The translations under genes and the position numbers were made by a program. Below, one piece after another: positions 1 through 11,461 of a stretch of 46,900 bases of DNA. The number at the start of each line of letters is the position of its first letter. The stretch's first letter is position 1. Below the pieces are notes generated by a model. The model was not told the origin of the DNA and did no database searches. It saw only the letters and a list, made by a program, of their open reading frames with translations. The DNA lies in NCBI GenBank assembly GCA_004335835.1, contig RWJK01000595.1, positions 1-46,900 on the forward strand. Direction: 5' to 3'. This DNA comes from Scenedesmus sp. ARA3 (Eukaryota > Chlorophyta > Chlorophyceae > Sphaeropleales > Scenedesmaceae).

Positions 1-3000
1 GCTGCAGCTGCTGCAGCAGAGGCTCAGGCACGCGCCGCTGCGCAGCACGCATCGCCTCAACCGCATCCCGCGCCTGCTGCAGCGGCAGCTGCCAGCCCGC
101 CGCCGCCGCTGCGCGCTCCCACGCACCCCACTGCATCTCACTCGGCCGGAACCCAATCGTCACTGCGCCCCACATACCATCAGCCAGCAGCGCTGGGCTC
201 AACTCTGACAAGTTGCCCCAGTATTGCGCCGCAAAATCAGCCGCCCACTTGTCGCTGGGCAGCTGGCAGCTCTGGCTGAGCCGCGCTGCCGCCCACAGCA
301 GGCTGGCTGCAGCGGGGGCGTCAAACTCTGTGACACGGGAGTGTGTGACAGCCAGCAGGTGCACCAGCCACCACACGGCTGGCTTGTAGCCCTGCTGTGC
401 CAGGCAGCGCAGCGTCTCTGCCAGCTGGGCCGCTGTCAGGGAGGTGGCCACCAGGCGGATGCACTGCAGGGCAGGGAGAGCAGGGGGCACAAAGCATTAT
501 GAGTTGGTCGTGATTAAAGTTGTAGATCAGGTGCTGCATGGAGGTGGCTACCAGGCGGATGCACTGCGAGGAACAGGGCAGGAGTAAAAGGGTGGTCGGC
601 AGAAAAGAGGGACGAGCAACATCACAGGTGAGTTGGCAACCCAGTCAATTCAGCTGTAAGATGCTGTCAGGGAGGTGCCCACCAGGCAAATGCACTGCAG
701 GAGGAGGCGCGCCAGCTAGGTTCAGCAGGGAGAGAAAGAGGGAGAGAAAGAGGCAGAAGCAACAAGGGTGAGTCGGCGGCAGCTAGGTTCAGCTCAAGTA
801 CTGCATCCACTGCAGCTCAGACAAGCAGCACAACACGCATGGTACTGCTGCCACCCACGCCCCAGTAAACACCCCCGCCACCACACTCAACTGCACATAC
901 TGCAGCAGCCAACCACGCGTTTAAAACCAACAAACACAACCAGCCACTTACGTAGGCGTAGTTCTTCACGAAGAGCGGCCCCGGGTTGTGCTGCGTGGCC
1001 GCCAGCACGCTGAGCAGCTGCGCAATGCCCGCCACTGGCGCGTGCTGCAGCCCGCCCTGCACCAGCTGCAGCACCAGGTGGTCCACTGTGGCAGGCTGGG
1101 GGGTCACCCCGCACGCGCTGAAGCACTCCAGCAGCGTCACCACCTGCGGCGGCGGCAGCAGCAGCGACCACACGCAGCCAACAATCGATCAATGTTACAC
1201 TGGAGACATCATCCGGCTTGCCTCAGGCTGCTGCAGGAAGCAGAGCTGCTGACACAAGAAGGCACCACCCGCAGCAGGCAAGAGAGCATCAGCGCAAGGC
1301 AGCTGAAGCTGTAACAGCAGACGCACAGCCTCTGACCCCAGGGCGCTGATACTGTTCCTCATCGGTCTGCACACATGGCAGTACAACACACGCTTGCAAG
1401 CTTGCAGACACACACGCACGCCCCCCACACCTGCTTGGGGTGCAGGCTGCGGCTGTTGAGCAGGCTGCAGTAGCGCTCCCACCACTTGGCCCACAGCCGC
1501 GCACGCTTCGCACCACCAGCACTGCCCGCTACAGCTCCACCCGCCACTGCTGCTGCTGCATCCCCTCCAGCCGCATCCTCTGCACCCCCTGCACTGCTCG
1601 CCACATCCAAACTTGCTGCACTGCTGCTGCTGCTGTTCGTAACACCATTCGTAACACTGTTCGGCCTGTAGCCGAACTTTGCCAGTGCCTGGCCCAGCAT
1701 AACTGCCTCTGCTGCCTCAGCATGGCCTAGCTTAGGCAGGCTGGCTGCCAGCAGCTCCTCAACCCAGGCTGCGTTTGGGGAGTGGCCGCAGCTGGCCAGG
1801 CCCCAGGCGCAGGTGGCCAGCACGTGAACGTTGGCCTTCCACAGGCGGCTCTCAAGGTGGGACGCGACCTGTGGGGGATGAGGGGTGCAGCAGCAGCAGC
1901 AATGAGTGTGCATGTGTGCATGCATAAATGGGGCCTTCCGCAGCCGGCTCTCCAGGTGGGAGGCGACTGCGCGGGAAGCAGGGAGGCAGCAGCAGCAGCA
2001 ATGGCGCGGTGGGGATGAGGTTGAGCCCAGAAGCAACGCATGGCACGGGTGGCGGTGCAGTTAAGGCGGGCACATGCGGGTGCTCCATAACCAACCCGTG
2101 CAGGGGATATGTGGGCGAGCTCTGTACTGCAGCCGGGCAACAATGCAGGTGCAAATCACGGTCTTGTCACAAACTGTACGCACCTGCTGCGTCCAGGCCG
2201 GCCCTGGCCTGTAGCCCAGCCGCCCCAGTGCCCCCAGCACACTGGCCAGCGCAGGCAGCCCAAAGCTGGGTAGCTTGCCCGCCACTTCTGACAGGAATTC
2301 AGCCAGGAAGTCACCCGCCATGAGCCGCCGCATGCTGCTGAACGCGCACAGCGCAGTGGCCAGGTCCTGCAGCAGCCGAGGAGCAGCAGCAGCAGCAGCA
2401 GCAGCAGAGTGAGCTTACAATAGCTGGGTCACACAAGCATGCTGCTGAAAGCCCACAGCGCGGTGGCCAGGTCCTGCGGCAGCGCACAGAGCAGCAACAC
2501 AGTGAGCTACCAGTTGAGTATTGCAGAGGCCTGCTGCTGACGGCTTGCTGCGCGGCGGCCAGGCTCTGCAGGACAACCTCCAACACCTTCCCGCAGCACC
2601 CACCTGGCCATCAGGCAGCGGCAGCTAGCTGTACACCTCTGCGTAGAAGGCGTGTGTTCAAAACAATCAGTTGTGTCTGTTCCAAGCACAACAAGCACAC
2701 AGGAAGCGCAAAACAACGAACTCCCACCTGGCCGTCAAACAGCGGCAGCTTGCTGTACACCGCCTTCAAAACAGTTACAGTTGCAACTGGCTGCTTCAAC
2801 CACAAAAGCACGAAAACGAAGCCCCACCTGGTCGTCGAACAACGGCAGCTTGCTGTACACCTCTGCGTAAAAGGCGCGCATGAAGGCCGGCTCAGGCTCG
2901 TACTTGAGCGCGCTGAAGCCGCCCATCAGCGCCGCCAGGTGGATGGAGTCCAGGCTGGACAGCTTGGGCTGGCAGCAGCAGCAGCGGCAGCAGCGGCGGC

Positions 3001-3114
3001 AGTAGCAGCAGCAGCAGCACAACATAAGTGTAGGCGCAGGGCGTGACATTGCAGACAAAGTCTGTGAGCGCAGCCAGGTGGATCGAGTCCATGCTGGACA
3101 GCTTGGGCTGCGGC

Positions 3115-3148
<34 letters not shown>

Positions 3149-5883
3149 CAACAGACGTACAGGGATGAGACGTGATGCTGCAGATGGCGCGTGCTAACGC
3201 CAGGACAGGCACGTGCCCGGCTGCACTGCTGCCGCCAGATGGCCAGGCCGCACTGGCAAGCCAGCAATACACGGCAAGCGCAACCAACACATGCAGCACA
3301 ACACCATGAACAAGGCCAGGTGGGCAATCGCACCCACCTCGACAGCCGCCGCCAGGTCTGTCAGAAACGGCCGCCCCGGCTTGTAGCCCACGCCAGCCAG
3401 GCAGCGCGCCGCTTTGACCACAGAAGCAAACAACACAGCGACACCACACAGCAAACAGACACACGGCGCAAGCAGGTGTCCCACCCCAACTGCGGCCGCA
3501 AAGCCTGCCATCTGTTCTACGAGCAACAACTCTACTCAAGATTCGCTACAACAGCTGACACAGCTCAATCGCAGCCCACCTCAACAGCTGCCGCCAGGTC
3601 TGTCAGGAAGGGCCTGCCTGGCTTGTAGCCCAGGTCAGCCAGGCAGCGCGCCAGCTTGACCAGGTCAAAGCCGCCCACGCCTGCCAGGCGCGGGTGCAGC
3701 GCAGCCAGGTAGTTGTGCATCCAGGCCGGGAACGCGATGCACGCGCGCACGTCGCTGCGTGCCACGGCATGTGTATTGCAGCAGCGCGGCAGGGAGGCGT
3801 GCAGCATCAAGCTGTCAGTGAGTGGCGCAGGAGGAGCGCACAGCAGCTGCTGGCACTTCTGCACAGCTGCAAGAACTCCAGGAGCCACGCGGAGCTGCTC
3901 CTGCAGGCTACCACGGATCACGAGGTCATCTGATGATGAGGCAGCCGTGTGGCAACAGCAGCTGCCAGCAAAGTGCAGGCACATGCTGCCTGCTGATGGC
4001 GTTTGCAGGCGGCCCAACACAGACACACCAGCACAACAGAGCAGCAACACGGCCACTATACAAGTGCGCAGTTTACAGGGTCTACGTGGTGCTGCTGCGC
4101 TGGCTGCATCCGCTACGTGCCGCCTCACCCCGGCTGTATGTCCAGCCTGCACAGCGCGCGCGCACACATGATCAGCTGCGGCGGCGACAGCAGCGACAGC
4201 TTGTGGCGCGACACAGCCAGCCACCTGCAGCCAGCAGATACATGCGTCAAGGTCAGCAGGCCTCATGCAAGGAAGGGTGTCAGCAGCGACAGCCAGCCAG
4301 CTTGTGGCGAGACACCGCCAGCCACCTGCAGCCAGCAGCAGCAGGTTTACAACGCCCGCATCAAGGTCATCAGACCACTTAGATAGGACTAGGCGTCAGT
4401 AACAGCACGCTTGGTAGGCGACGCAGGCATGTGCACTGCCTTGCTGTTGCATGCCAGCATGCAGCGCTCAGCATGTGCAGTCCCCAGCTGCTGCAGTATA
4501 ACGGGATGGTCAGCCCTCGTGACTTTTAAGGGCGAAATCCTACCAAAGGTGCATCACCTTTTACGGTTTCCAGTCACCCCCAGCTGCTGCCCCACGTGCC
4601 TCAGCAGCTGAGCCACCAGCCATGCTCCCTGCTGCACAAGCTGCACAGCCATGTCGTACGTACTGCCAACCGGCCAGCCGGCCCCCACATGTTGCTGCAT
4701 AGGCGTTGCTCCCCCTCCTGCCATCCCTAATGCACCTGTTGAGCCAGGCCTGGTCTGGCGCTGCGCCCCTCCACCCTCAACCCCCTCATGACTTGGACAG
4801 TCACCAGCAGCTGCTGCACAGTTCGCTGCATCCCGTCCCGCCATACACCCCCACCCCTTCCCCGCCGCACCTGTTGAGCCAGGCCTGGTCTGGTGCTGCG
4901 CGCAGCTTGGCCAGCGCCGCGATGATGTACACAAACTCCGGCCCAGCCATCAGCGCCATGCGGTCCTCGCTCGCAATCAGCAGCTCGCGCAGCAGCGCCT
5001 GCAGGCGGCGCACAAGGGTGTTACAATGCAGGATAGGTAGGGGCCATGTGTTTGCATGGAGGGCAGACTTCAGCAGTGGTACCAGGACGTTCACCAGAAG
5101 CACCCAAAACACACTTGCAATGCTTGACGCTCGATGAATGTCAGTCAAGCCGACAGTGCAGCATCCCTCGCCCACATTGATACCCCATTCTACCTCCTGG
5201 TGCCGACCAGCCCACCCCGCAGCCGCAATTCACCTTGGCATTGTTCCAGCCCTTGACGCTCATGCTTCGCGGCTCACACACAGCAGCCAGCCGGTTGAAC
5301 AGCACCGTGAGCTCAGCAGCGCCCGCAGCAGCGCGGCAGCGCAGCCACACCGCTGCAAGGCCATCTACGCTGTCTGCGGAGCGCGCTAAAGCAGCCAGGT
5401 GTGCGCGGCGCTCCGCCACGCCCCAGGTGGTGCTGACGAGGCTGGCTTGGGGGCCCTGCGCGTACTGCCGCTGCTGCTGCTGCCGCTGCTGCTGCTGCTG
5501 CCGTTGCTGTTGCTGCTGCTGTTGGTATTGCTGCTGCTGCTGTGCTGCACTGGCGTCCTCCTGCAACAAGCCGGTGCGAACAGCATGCACGGAAAGTTGG
5601 TGGCTTCTCTCACACAAGCTGAACACCAGATGCTGCCGCAGCAGTAAAGGAAGCACCAATCAAGAGACATTAGGCGCCACCAAACATGGTTACCCGCAGC
5701 GAGCCATGCACTGCTGTGCCAGCCGTCCCTCACCTGCTGCTGTGCTGCAGCGTCATCAGCTGCAGCTGCTTGACAACGCACGCGGCACGCCCGTTGCCGC
5801 ACTGCGCTGCTGTTGCTGCTGCTGCTGCTGTGTTGCAAGCAGCGTCTCAGTTGCTGCTGCTGCAGCAGCTGCACAGGCTGCAT
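1..5883 (-). CDS. OPR (octotricopeptide-repeat) organelle RNA-binding protein, 3' end beyond window
   Basis: Ten exons read leftwards: 5883-5734, 5560-5234, 4998-4871, 4224-4129, 3754-3580, 2968-2828, 2366-2184, 1868-1431, 1143-952 and 463-1; all phases agree and give at least 764 aa. The first 50 residues are Arg/Ser/Gln-rich without acidic residues until the VRCQA region, as in an organelle transit peptide. A Gln-rich tract follows (about 55-85). The rest is alpha-helical repeats with the OPR-like pattern of Leu/Ala helices followed by LGYxP and a hydrophobic or Trp residue, for example LGYKPGRPF, LGYRPGPAW, FGYRPNS and APDQAWL. OPR proteins such as Chlamydomonas Tbc2 bind specific organelle transcripts and control their processing or translation; this role is inferred from family only. 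A C-terminal RAP domain, if present, lies outside the window. The introns hold eleven exon-edge echoes. Confidence 0.75.
538..580 (-). repeat. Exon-edge echo 1 of the last OPR exon (acceptor side)
   Basis: Repeats the start of the exon that begins at 463, with the CAG acceptor and about 24 coding bases almost unchanged. It lies exactly 100 bp upstream in the transcript (pseudo-acceptor at 563). Confidence 0.8.
662..710 (-). repeat. Exon-edge echo 2 of the last OPR exon (acceptor side)
   Basis: Second copy of the same exon start, pseudo-acceptor at 694, 131 bp beyond echo 1. Its exon-side match is longer than in echo 1 (about 33 bases with few mismatches), so it is not simply a decayed copy of echo 1. 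Confidence 0.8.
1932..1969 (-). repeat. Exon-edge echo of OPR exon 8 (acceptor side)
   Basis: Copy of the start of the exon beginning at 1868 (protein VASHLESRLWKA; the echo would read VASHLESRLRKA with one base shifted at the splice site). Spacing is 98 bp. Confidence 0.8.
2438..2479 (-). repeat. Exon-edge echo 1 of OPR exon 7 (acceptor side)
   Basis: Copy of the exon start at 2366 (DLATALCAFSSM; the echo reads DLATALWAFSSM), preceded by an intact CAG acceptor at 2474-2476. Spacing is 107 bp. Confidence 0.8.
2530..2571 (-). repeat. Exon-edge echo 2 of OPR exon 7 (acceptor side, more decayed)
   Basis: Third copy of the same exon start, pseudo-exon start 2565, 92 bp beyond echo 1. It reads SLAAAQQAVSS against DLATALCAFSS and is clearly more diverged than the nearer copy. 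Confidence 0.65.
2598..2656 (-). repeat. Exon-edge echo 2 of OPR exon 6 (donor side, contains a stop)
   Basis: Copy of the end of exon 6 with its GTGGG donor; pseudo-exon end at 2604. It would read EVYS-stop-LPLPDGQ where the exon reads EVYSKLPLFDDQ. The TAG codon shows it is no longer constrained as coding sequence. The match runs further into the exon than in the nearer echo. Confidence 0.75.
2722..2764 (-). repeat. Exon-edge echo 1 of OPR exon 6 (donor side)
   Basis: Copy of the exon 6 end and donor; pseudo-exon end at 2728, exactly 100 bp from the true end at 2828. It reads AVYSKLPLFDGQ against EVYSKLPLFDDQ. Confidence 0.85.
3069..3112 (-). repeat. Exon-edge echo of OPR exon 6 (acceptor side)
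   Basis: Copy of the exon 6 start: PKLSSMDSIHLAAL against PKLSSLDSIHLAAL, with a CAG acceptor. Spacing is 139 bp. Exon 6 therefore has echoes on both sides. Confidence 0.85.
3118..3147 (-). repeat. CTG-type triplet run (sense strand) upstream of the exon 6 echo
   Basis: Ten AGC units on the plus strand, CTG in the transcript, directly ahead of the echoed acceptor. The run ahead of the true exon 6 acceptor (2972-3018) has the same polarity. Confidence 0.9.
3331..3420 (-). repeat. Exon-edge echo of OPR exon 5 (donor side, about 80 bp of exon)
   Basis: The longest echo. It copies the last part of the exon ending at 3580 plus donor: VKAARCLAGVGYKPGRPF against VKLARCLADLGYKPGRPF. Pseudo-donor at 3338, spacing 242 bp. 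Confidence 0.85.
4293..4339 (-). repeat. Exon-edge echo of OPR exon 4 (acceptor side)
   Basis: Copy of the exon start at 4224 (WLAVSRHKL; the echo reads WLAVSRHKLA) together with the CTGCAG acceptor. Spacing is 101 bp. Weaker similarity continues into the intron (4237-4260 with 4340-4375), so the duplicated unit spans the junction. Confidence 0.75.
4731..4768 (-). repeat. Exon-edge echo of OPR exon 3 (donor side)
   Basis: Copy of the end of the exon finishing at 4871: about 31 bases with one mismatch (AAPDQAWLNR) followed by the GTGC donor. Spacing is 135 bp. Confidence 0.85.
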
Positions 5884-8800
5884 ATACCACGCAGCAAACA
5901 GAAGCTACAGTCAAAAGCAGTGACATAGGGCCAGGACTTGCAAATACTGCGGGGGCCGCACATTGGTATGCACCTGCACCTGCTGATTGAGTGGTGTTCC
6001 CTTCATGGGCCTGAAGTGCCCTGCAGCAGCATGCTGCCTTGGCACCCCACACGGCTTGTCACAGTGACGACCATGCAAGCCACCCTGCCCTGTCGAGTTG
6101 TCCATGCACTTGCATGACCAAGACCACTAAGCCACCTTAGCAGCCACATACTTAACCTGCCTGCCTGCATCCTGGAGCCCCTGTAACACAGCTTCACCCC
6201 GGGCACACTTCATTACTCACCTGGAGTGCTGCTGCTGCTGTTGGTGCAAGTACTTGGTGATGGCAAACACTGTTTGCCACTCTTAGCGAGCATGAGCCCG
6301 TTCCATGTGATAGTACGCCGCTGGAGGCCTGCATTGCGTGCTAATTGCAGAGCTGAGCGATGGGCAGCAGGCTGCTGTCTTCACATGTCGCCGTGTACGT
6401 GCAGGGAGGTCATGCTTCACAGCATTATATACATCAACAACAATGAGGTCCTTGTTATGACTTCAATTGCAGCTGAAAGTTGGCTGGACACTCGATCGAG
6501 TGACGACAGCTTACGCCGAAATAGCGTTGTTTGGGAGCGATTGTATGACCGTGAAAAGTATATCTACCGATCAATGAGCGCAGTTGCGTGGGAAAGGCGA
6601 ACTGCAGGTGCGGTCTAGCAAATCTTCACTGGACAAGTTATGACAGGTCGTTCTGCAAAATGCTGCAACTTCTGCGCAAGCGCTTTAAATATATTACCCA
6701 CTTCTACGTAAGTTACAGCGAGGGATCCTGGTCATCATGCGCTGCTTTGGGTTACTGCCCAGAGAGGACAAGCGACCACCAGGTGGACGGTCTCAAACTG
6801 CACACGTCGTGCAAAGCACCAGTTGTGCCATAAAAACACCCAGACAGCCAGTGGTAAACGATATGATAACCTGAGCAGCCCACCATACTGTAAGCAGTGC
6901 AGCCTGATAACAAGGACACAACTGACACTAATGGTTGCCAGGCACGCCACATCACACGTTATGCCCTTCCCTCCACATCATGTTCATCAGAGCGGTTCGT
7001 AACCCAACACCAAGTAAGCACAGATGAATTTGTACCATACTTGATGGCGGTCAAGTCAGCCGCTCATGCACACCGCAACACACTATTTCGAATGTTGTGG
7101 AGTCCAAGTCAATGAAACACTCGTCCTGACCGGGTCAGATAACAGCAGAGTATCTGACACTGTCAAACGACTCTGCTTGTAGGTAGCACAGCTGCGCAAA
7201 TGTTTTGCATACATAACATGCACCACTAGGTGGCTGTTGGCAGGCGTGGCTGGTTGCAGCCTCAGCCAGCCTGCCTCTTGCGCCACCCTCCACCCGAGTC
7301 GACAGTTCAGCAGTACCATGCTCTACAATGCCAGCAGCCTGGGGCAGCAAGGAACACAGCAAATAACAAAAAGCCAAGCTCTGGCCAGTGCGTTGATTTC
7401 CTGTCATCAAATGCTGTGCCCACATCGCATACATCGGGAGCGCACCTCCCCTGAGAGGCGGCCGCAGTGCCCTGTGTGCGACGCCATGTTTGCTGCTCCC
7501 TCCACTGCCAACGCGCCACACAGCACACCAACTGGCTGCAGCCCGCCAGGCTCCTTTTGCAGCTGTCATAATGCTCTCAACAAGTCCACACACTGACAGC
7601 AAGGACAAACTGGGGGGCCACGTGACGCTGTGTCCTGCAGTCACAGCGGCCATGTTTGCACGCTGCCGCAACAATGCGCAGTGCTTGGCCGCCTGCTGAG
7701 CACAGCAAATGGCTGTCCGGTGGTATGGGCTACAAGCAGACCCCAACGCGCAATACTGGTGACAGCAACAATGTTTATTGCTCAGGCAGTTGTGCAGGCC
7801 TGCCCACTGCATGCATGGCTGCCGGCAGCAGCCCCCGGTGGCGGCACACAGCCCTAGCTGTCAGTGGACGAAGGATGCCGAGCAAGCACAATGTGCGCAG
7901 GGAGCGCTGCAAGCCCCACAGATGCACGTGTCACCACTACACGCAAAAGCCTCAGGCAGGCCATGCAGACTCCGCGGCCACACTGGTTGCGCCACAATAC
8001 GTTGGGTTGCATTGTCAGTCAAAGCGCAAGCCACAGCATCACATAATGCCATGTACAAATGCCGCAACGCACTCAACAACGTGGCACACACACAGCCATG
8101 CCAGGCATGCGTTGCTGAAGCAACAGATATGCCAAGCACGAGCACTGCGGCACTGCTATGTAGCAGCACAGAACAGCCTGTGCATACACGCACTCACATC
8201 AGTCCACACAAGCAGAGAACTCTTCAAGCTGCTGAGTGGCTGGATGGGTAGCAATGCTCCAAGAGGGCCAGCCAGTGACTGCTATCGCAGATGCAAACAC
8301 ACACGTACACACAATACCCAAACATGATACAGAAGCATCTACACTACAGTGCCACACACAGCTACACTACAAAGGGAAGGGCAAGCTGCTGCGGTGAACG
8401 CGCGCTACACGTCCCTAATCCCTGATGCAAAAAGCAGGCACTGCGCAGCACACACAGCAGCCCTTCAAAAGAATCGCCAAACAATGCGCCACGCACACGG
8501 CATTGCTGCAAGCAGCAAGAGCTCAGCACGGGGAAACACGCAACACTTTGTGCTGCTGCTGATGACTCTTGCTGTGACATACAGCTGTGCACAGCTGGCC
8601 GCCCTGCGCCAGCAGCGTTAGCCCGCCACGCATGCGTTGCCAGCGTGCCGACAGCACCACACAGCAGCACATGCCAAACTGGTTATGACGAACAACACAG
8701 CCATCAGCACACCTGAGCTGCTGATGCAGTGCACTGCACAGCAGCCGCTGCAGCTTGACACACGTGCCCTTCGAGCACACACAGGCGCCAGTCGCTGCAT

Positions 8801-10947
8801 TGCTGAAGCTTCAGCAGCAGACAACTGCACCACCAGTGAGCAACCAACTGCAGCACCAGCACAGAACGCCAGCCAGCAGCATGGCCCCAAAGCCAACTGG
8901 ACGCCAACAGCGGGTGAGTCACGCAGCACACCAGGTCTGAAGACATGCATCCTGGCGATGCAGCTCAACAGGTCAACGGCAGCAGCTGAGCACAGGTACA
9001 GTTTTGCTGAACAACTGCGTGCAAGCACGCATGCACTGGTGTTGCAGACCATAGTTCCCATGGGCGCTGAGCGCACACACCACACTTGCACACGAGAAGA
9101 GCACTGCCCGGCCAAACAGCGTGCTGAGCCGAGTGTCTGCAGTGGCGGCAGATGCGGTGCGCCATGTGTGCGTGCACGCACAACACGTCGCTGCTGCTGC
9201 CCCACGTGCACAGTACAAGTCTCCTCGAACTGTCACAATACGCACTAGCCTGAAGCAGCACAGGCTGTCTGTCACAGAGGCAACTCTTCAATCTGTGCCA
9301 CAGATGGACCTACTGCCAGCCACTTTCAAGAGCAAACCAGCACCAACAAGAAAGGTGCAGCTTACGCAAGATGTGTGATAGATGTGGTTCCCTGCCTTCC
9401 CGAAACTGCTCGGTGAGCATCAACCTGCATTGTGGAAAGCCCCTCCAACAAGCCCCTGATACAGCCTGTGTGCCCTGACCCGCATATACATATCATGCAC
9501 CGCCATGCGTGTGTGCTTAAAGCCCCTAGACAAAATGACCTTCACACAGCCCGAACGCGCGCACGCGGAGGAACCTCACCATAACAAAACATATCTACAA
9601 GCATGTATGTTGCAGGTGTTGTGTGCTGACGCCTTTGGCCTTCCAGGCTTATAAACAAGGCCAAACACAACAAAACAACAAGCAGCAGCGCTGTTGCCGG
9701 CGCCAGCTGCCTGGAATGGCGCCGGCACTGCTGCACCACCAGCTAACTGCCCGTCAGTCACTGCTTGTCAGACACTGCTCAACTGAAACAGCTCAGCAGC
9801 AGGACAAAGCAAGACAAAGCTCTTGTCTCGACATGGCAGCAGGGTTGCTGGAATGCAGCAGTACACACATGTAGCCACCAGCAGCCAACAGATCACCCGC
9901 AGGGCCAGCTGGGCGCACCACCTGCAAGCAGGCGTGTGTGATACACACATACCCTCCTCAAGCAGGGGTGCATGAAACACACACACAAAGTGCTGTGTAT
10001 GTGCAGAGTGTTGCTGTGCAAAGTAAACCCCCGTCAGCTGACCCCAGCATGCAGCAGGTACTGGTGCAGGGCAGCAATGGCAGGATCGCAGCAGCACAGG
10101 GGCACGGCATTCGCCTATGCACTCCTGGCAGCTAAACACACACAGTGCGGCAAGCCATGCACACAAGCACATACAGATACAACCAAACATGCCCTGAGGG
10201 CGTGGCTGCTGCAGTGCAACACTGCAGACAGCCGAACGACCCGGCACCACTGTCGCCCGAAATGGCGCAGGCACAACTGTGCCCAAGCGCACTGTACCAC
10301 TCCGCCATCGCCGCCCCGAACCCAGGGGACAGCTGCACGAGTGAAATGACAGGTCAGATGCCCACATAGCACACACAAGCCCGGCCCAACCCCATCCCAA
10401 ACACGGTAGCACACACCAGGCCCACCCCTTACGGCTGGAAAGACCGAAAAGCAGGCGGGACGGGAGCTTGCAAATGAGTACCTGCCTCATACAGTAGGCT
10501 TAACAGCTGCCACACCACATACCACACTTGCCAGCAGTAAACATTAAGCAACGCATATGTCCTGAAACCGCATCGCAGCACAGCTATGCCTGACCGTGGC
10601 ACCAACTCTCCTGCAAGCTCTGCTCCAGTGGCAGGCCTCAATCAGCCAACAATGGCAGCTCTCCTGCATCACGCAACCTGGCATCAAGCTGCTCGCTACA
10701 CAGGCCCTGTTCTGTGATGTCACAAAACACACGACATCACCGCACACCCTGTACCCCATCCCCCTCCGCCATCCAGTCAACCGCCATTCCCAGGGCTGTG
10801 CCCCGCAGCCGGCCTCCCTCCCAGGCGACTGCACACCGCCCACAGCACAGCGAGCCGCTCAGCCTGCACACCCAACCGTGCTGCTCAGCTAGCCAATGCA
10901 GCTGGACAGCACTCAACGCCACGCAGCAAGACGAAGCGGGACAAATC
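5884..10947. other. Five-kilobase stretch with no recognisable gene
   Basis: I see no conserved protein, tRNA or rRNA here. 5884-7100 is less GC-rich and mixed in composition and probably holds the 5' flank of the OPR gene. 7100-10947 is strongly A/C-rich on the plus strand, which creates open frames on both strands with no family resemblance. The bias matches minus-strand introns nearby, so this part may be 3' UTR or read-through of the CRAL-TRIO gene. Confidence 0.6.
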
Positions 10948-11423
10948 TCAGCCCATCATGGCCAGCGGGCTGGGGCTGCGGCCGTACTGCGTGGCGCTGC
11001 TGGCGTCTGACAGGTCGCTGCCCATGCTGCCGCTGCTGGCGTGGATCTCCAGCATGCGGATGGAGTTGGCCACGGCAGCGTCCTCCACCTGCAAGGGCAA
11101 GGGGCAGCAGCACGCACACCCGATGCAGCAGCGCATGAGGTCAGCGATGTATGCAATGTCGTGTCATGTCATGTCACCCGCACAGCACCACTGCACCCCA
11201 GGAGAAATGAGGCCGCATATTCAGGAACAGAAGGCACTCCCAGCTTGGCATCAGCAGACAATGCTGCTGTGAGCCAGTGTGCCGCATCAAACCTCAGCGC
11301 ACCTGCATGCGCTGCCTGTAGTCCTCCAGCTTGAACAGCATGCCCTGGTGGCGGCCGCCCATGCAGCTCTCGATGTGCTCCAAGTGGAAGCGCGCCGACA
11401 TCTCCGGCTCCTGCAGGGAGACG

Positions 11424-11461
<38 letters not shown>

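Noticed and set aside
4554..4690. An additional OPR exon (frame LVQQGAWLVAQLLRHVGQQL)
   Set aside because: It looks helical, but its phase does not fit between exons 3 and 4, which join perfectly without it. It may be an older decayed exon copy.
6200..7100. A tRNA or other small RNA gene in the lower-GC stretch
   Set aside because: No cloverleaf, box A/B pair or snoRNA C/D box arrangement could be built by eye.
7600..9300. Long open frames on both strands (up to about 220 codons)
   Set aside because: Composition is A/C-rich and low in stop codons; no family resemblance, no signal peptide or domain order, and frames overlap on both strands.
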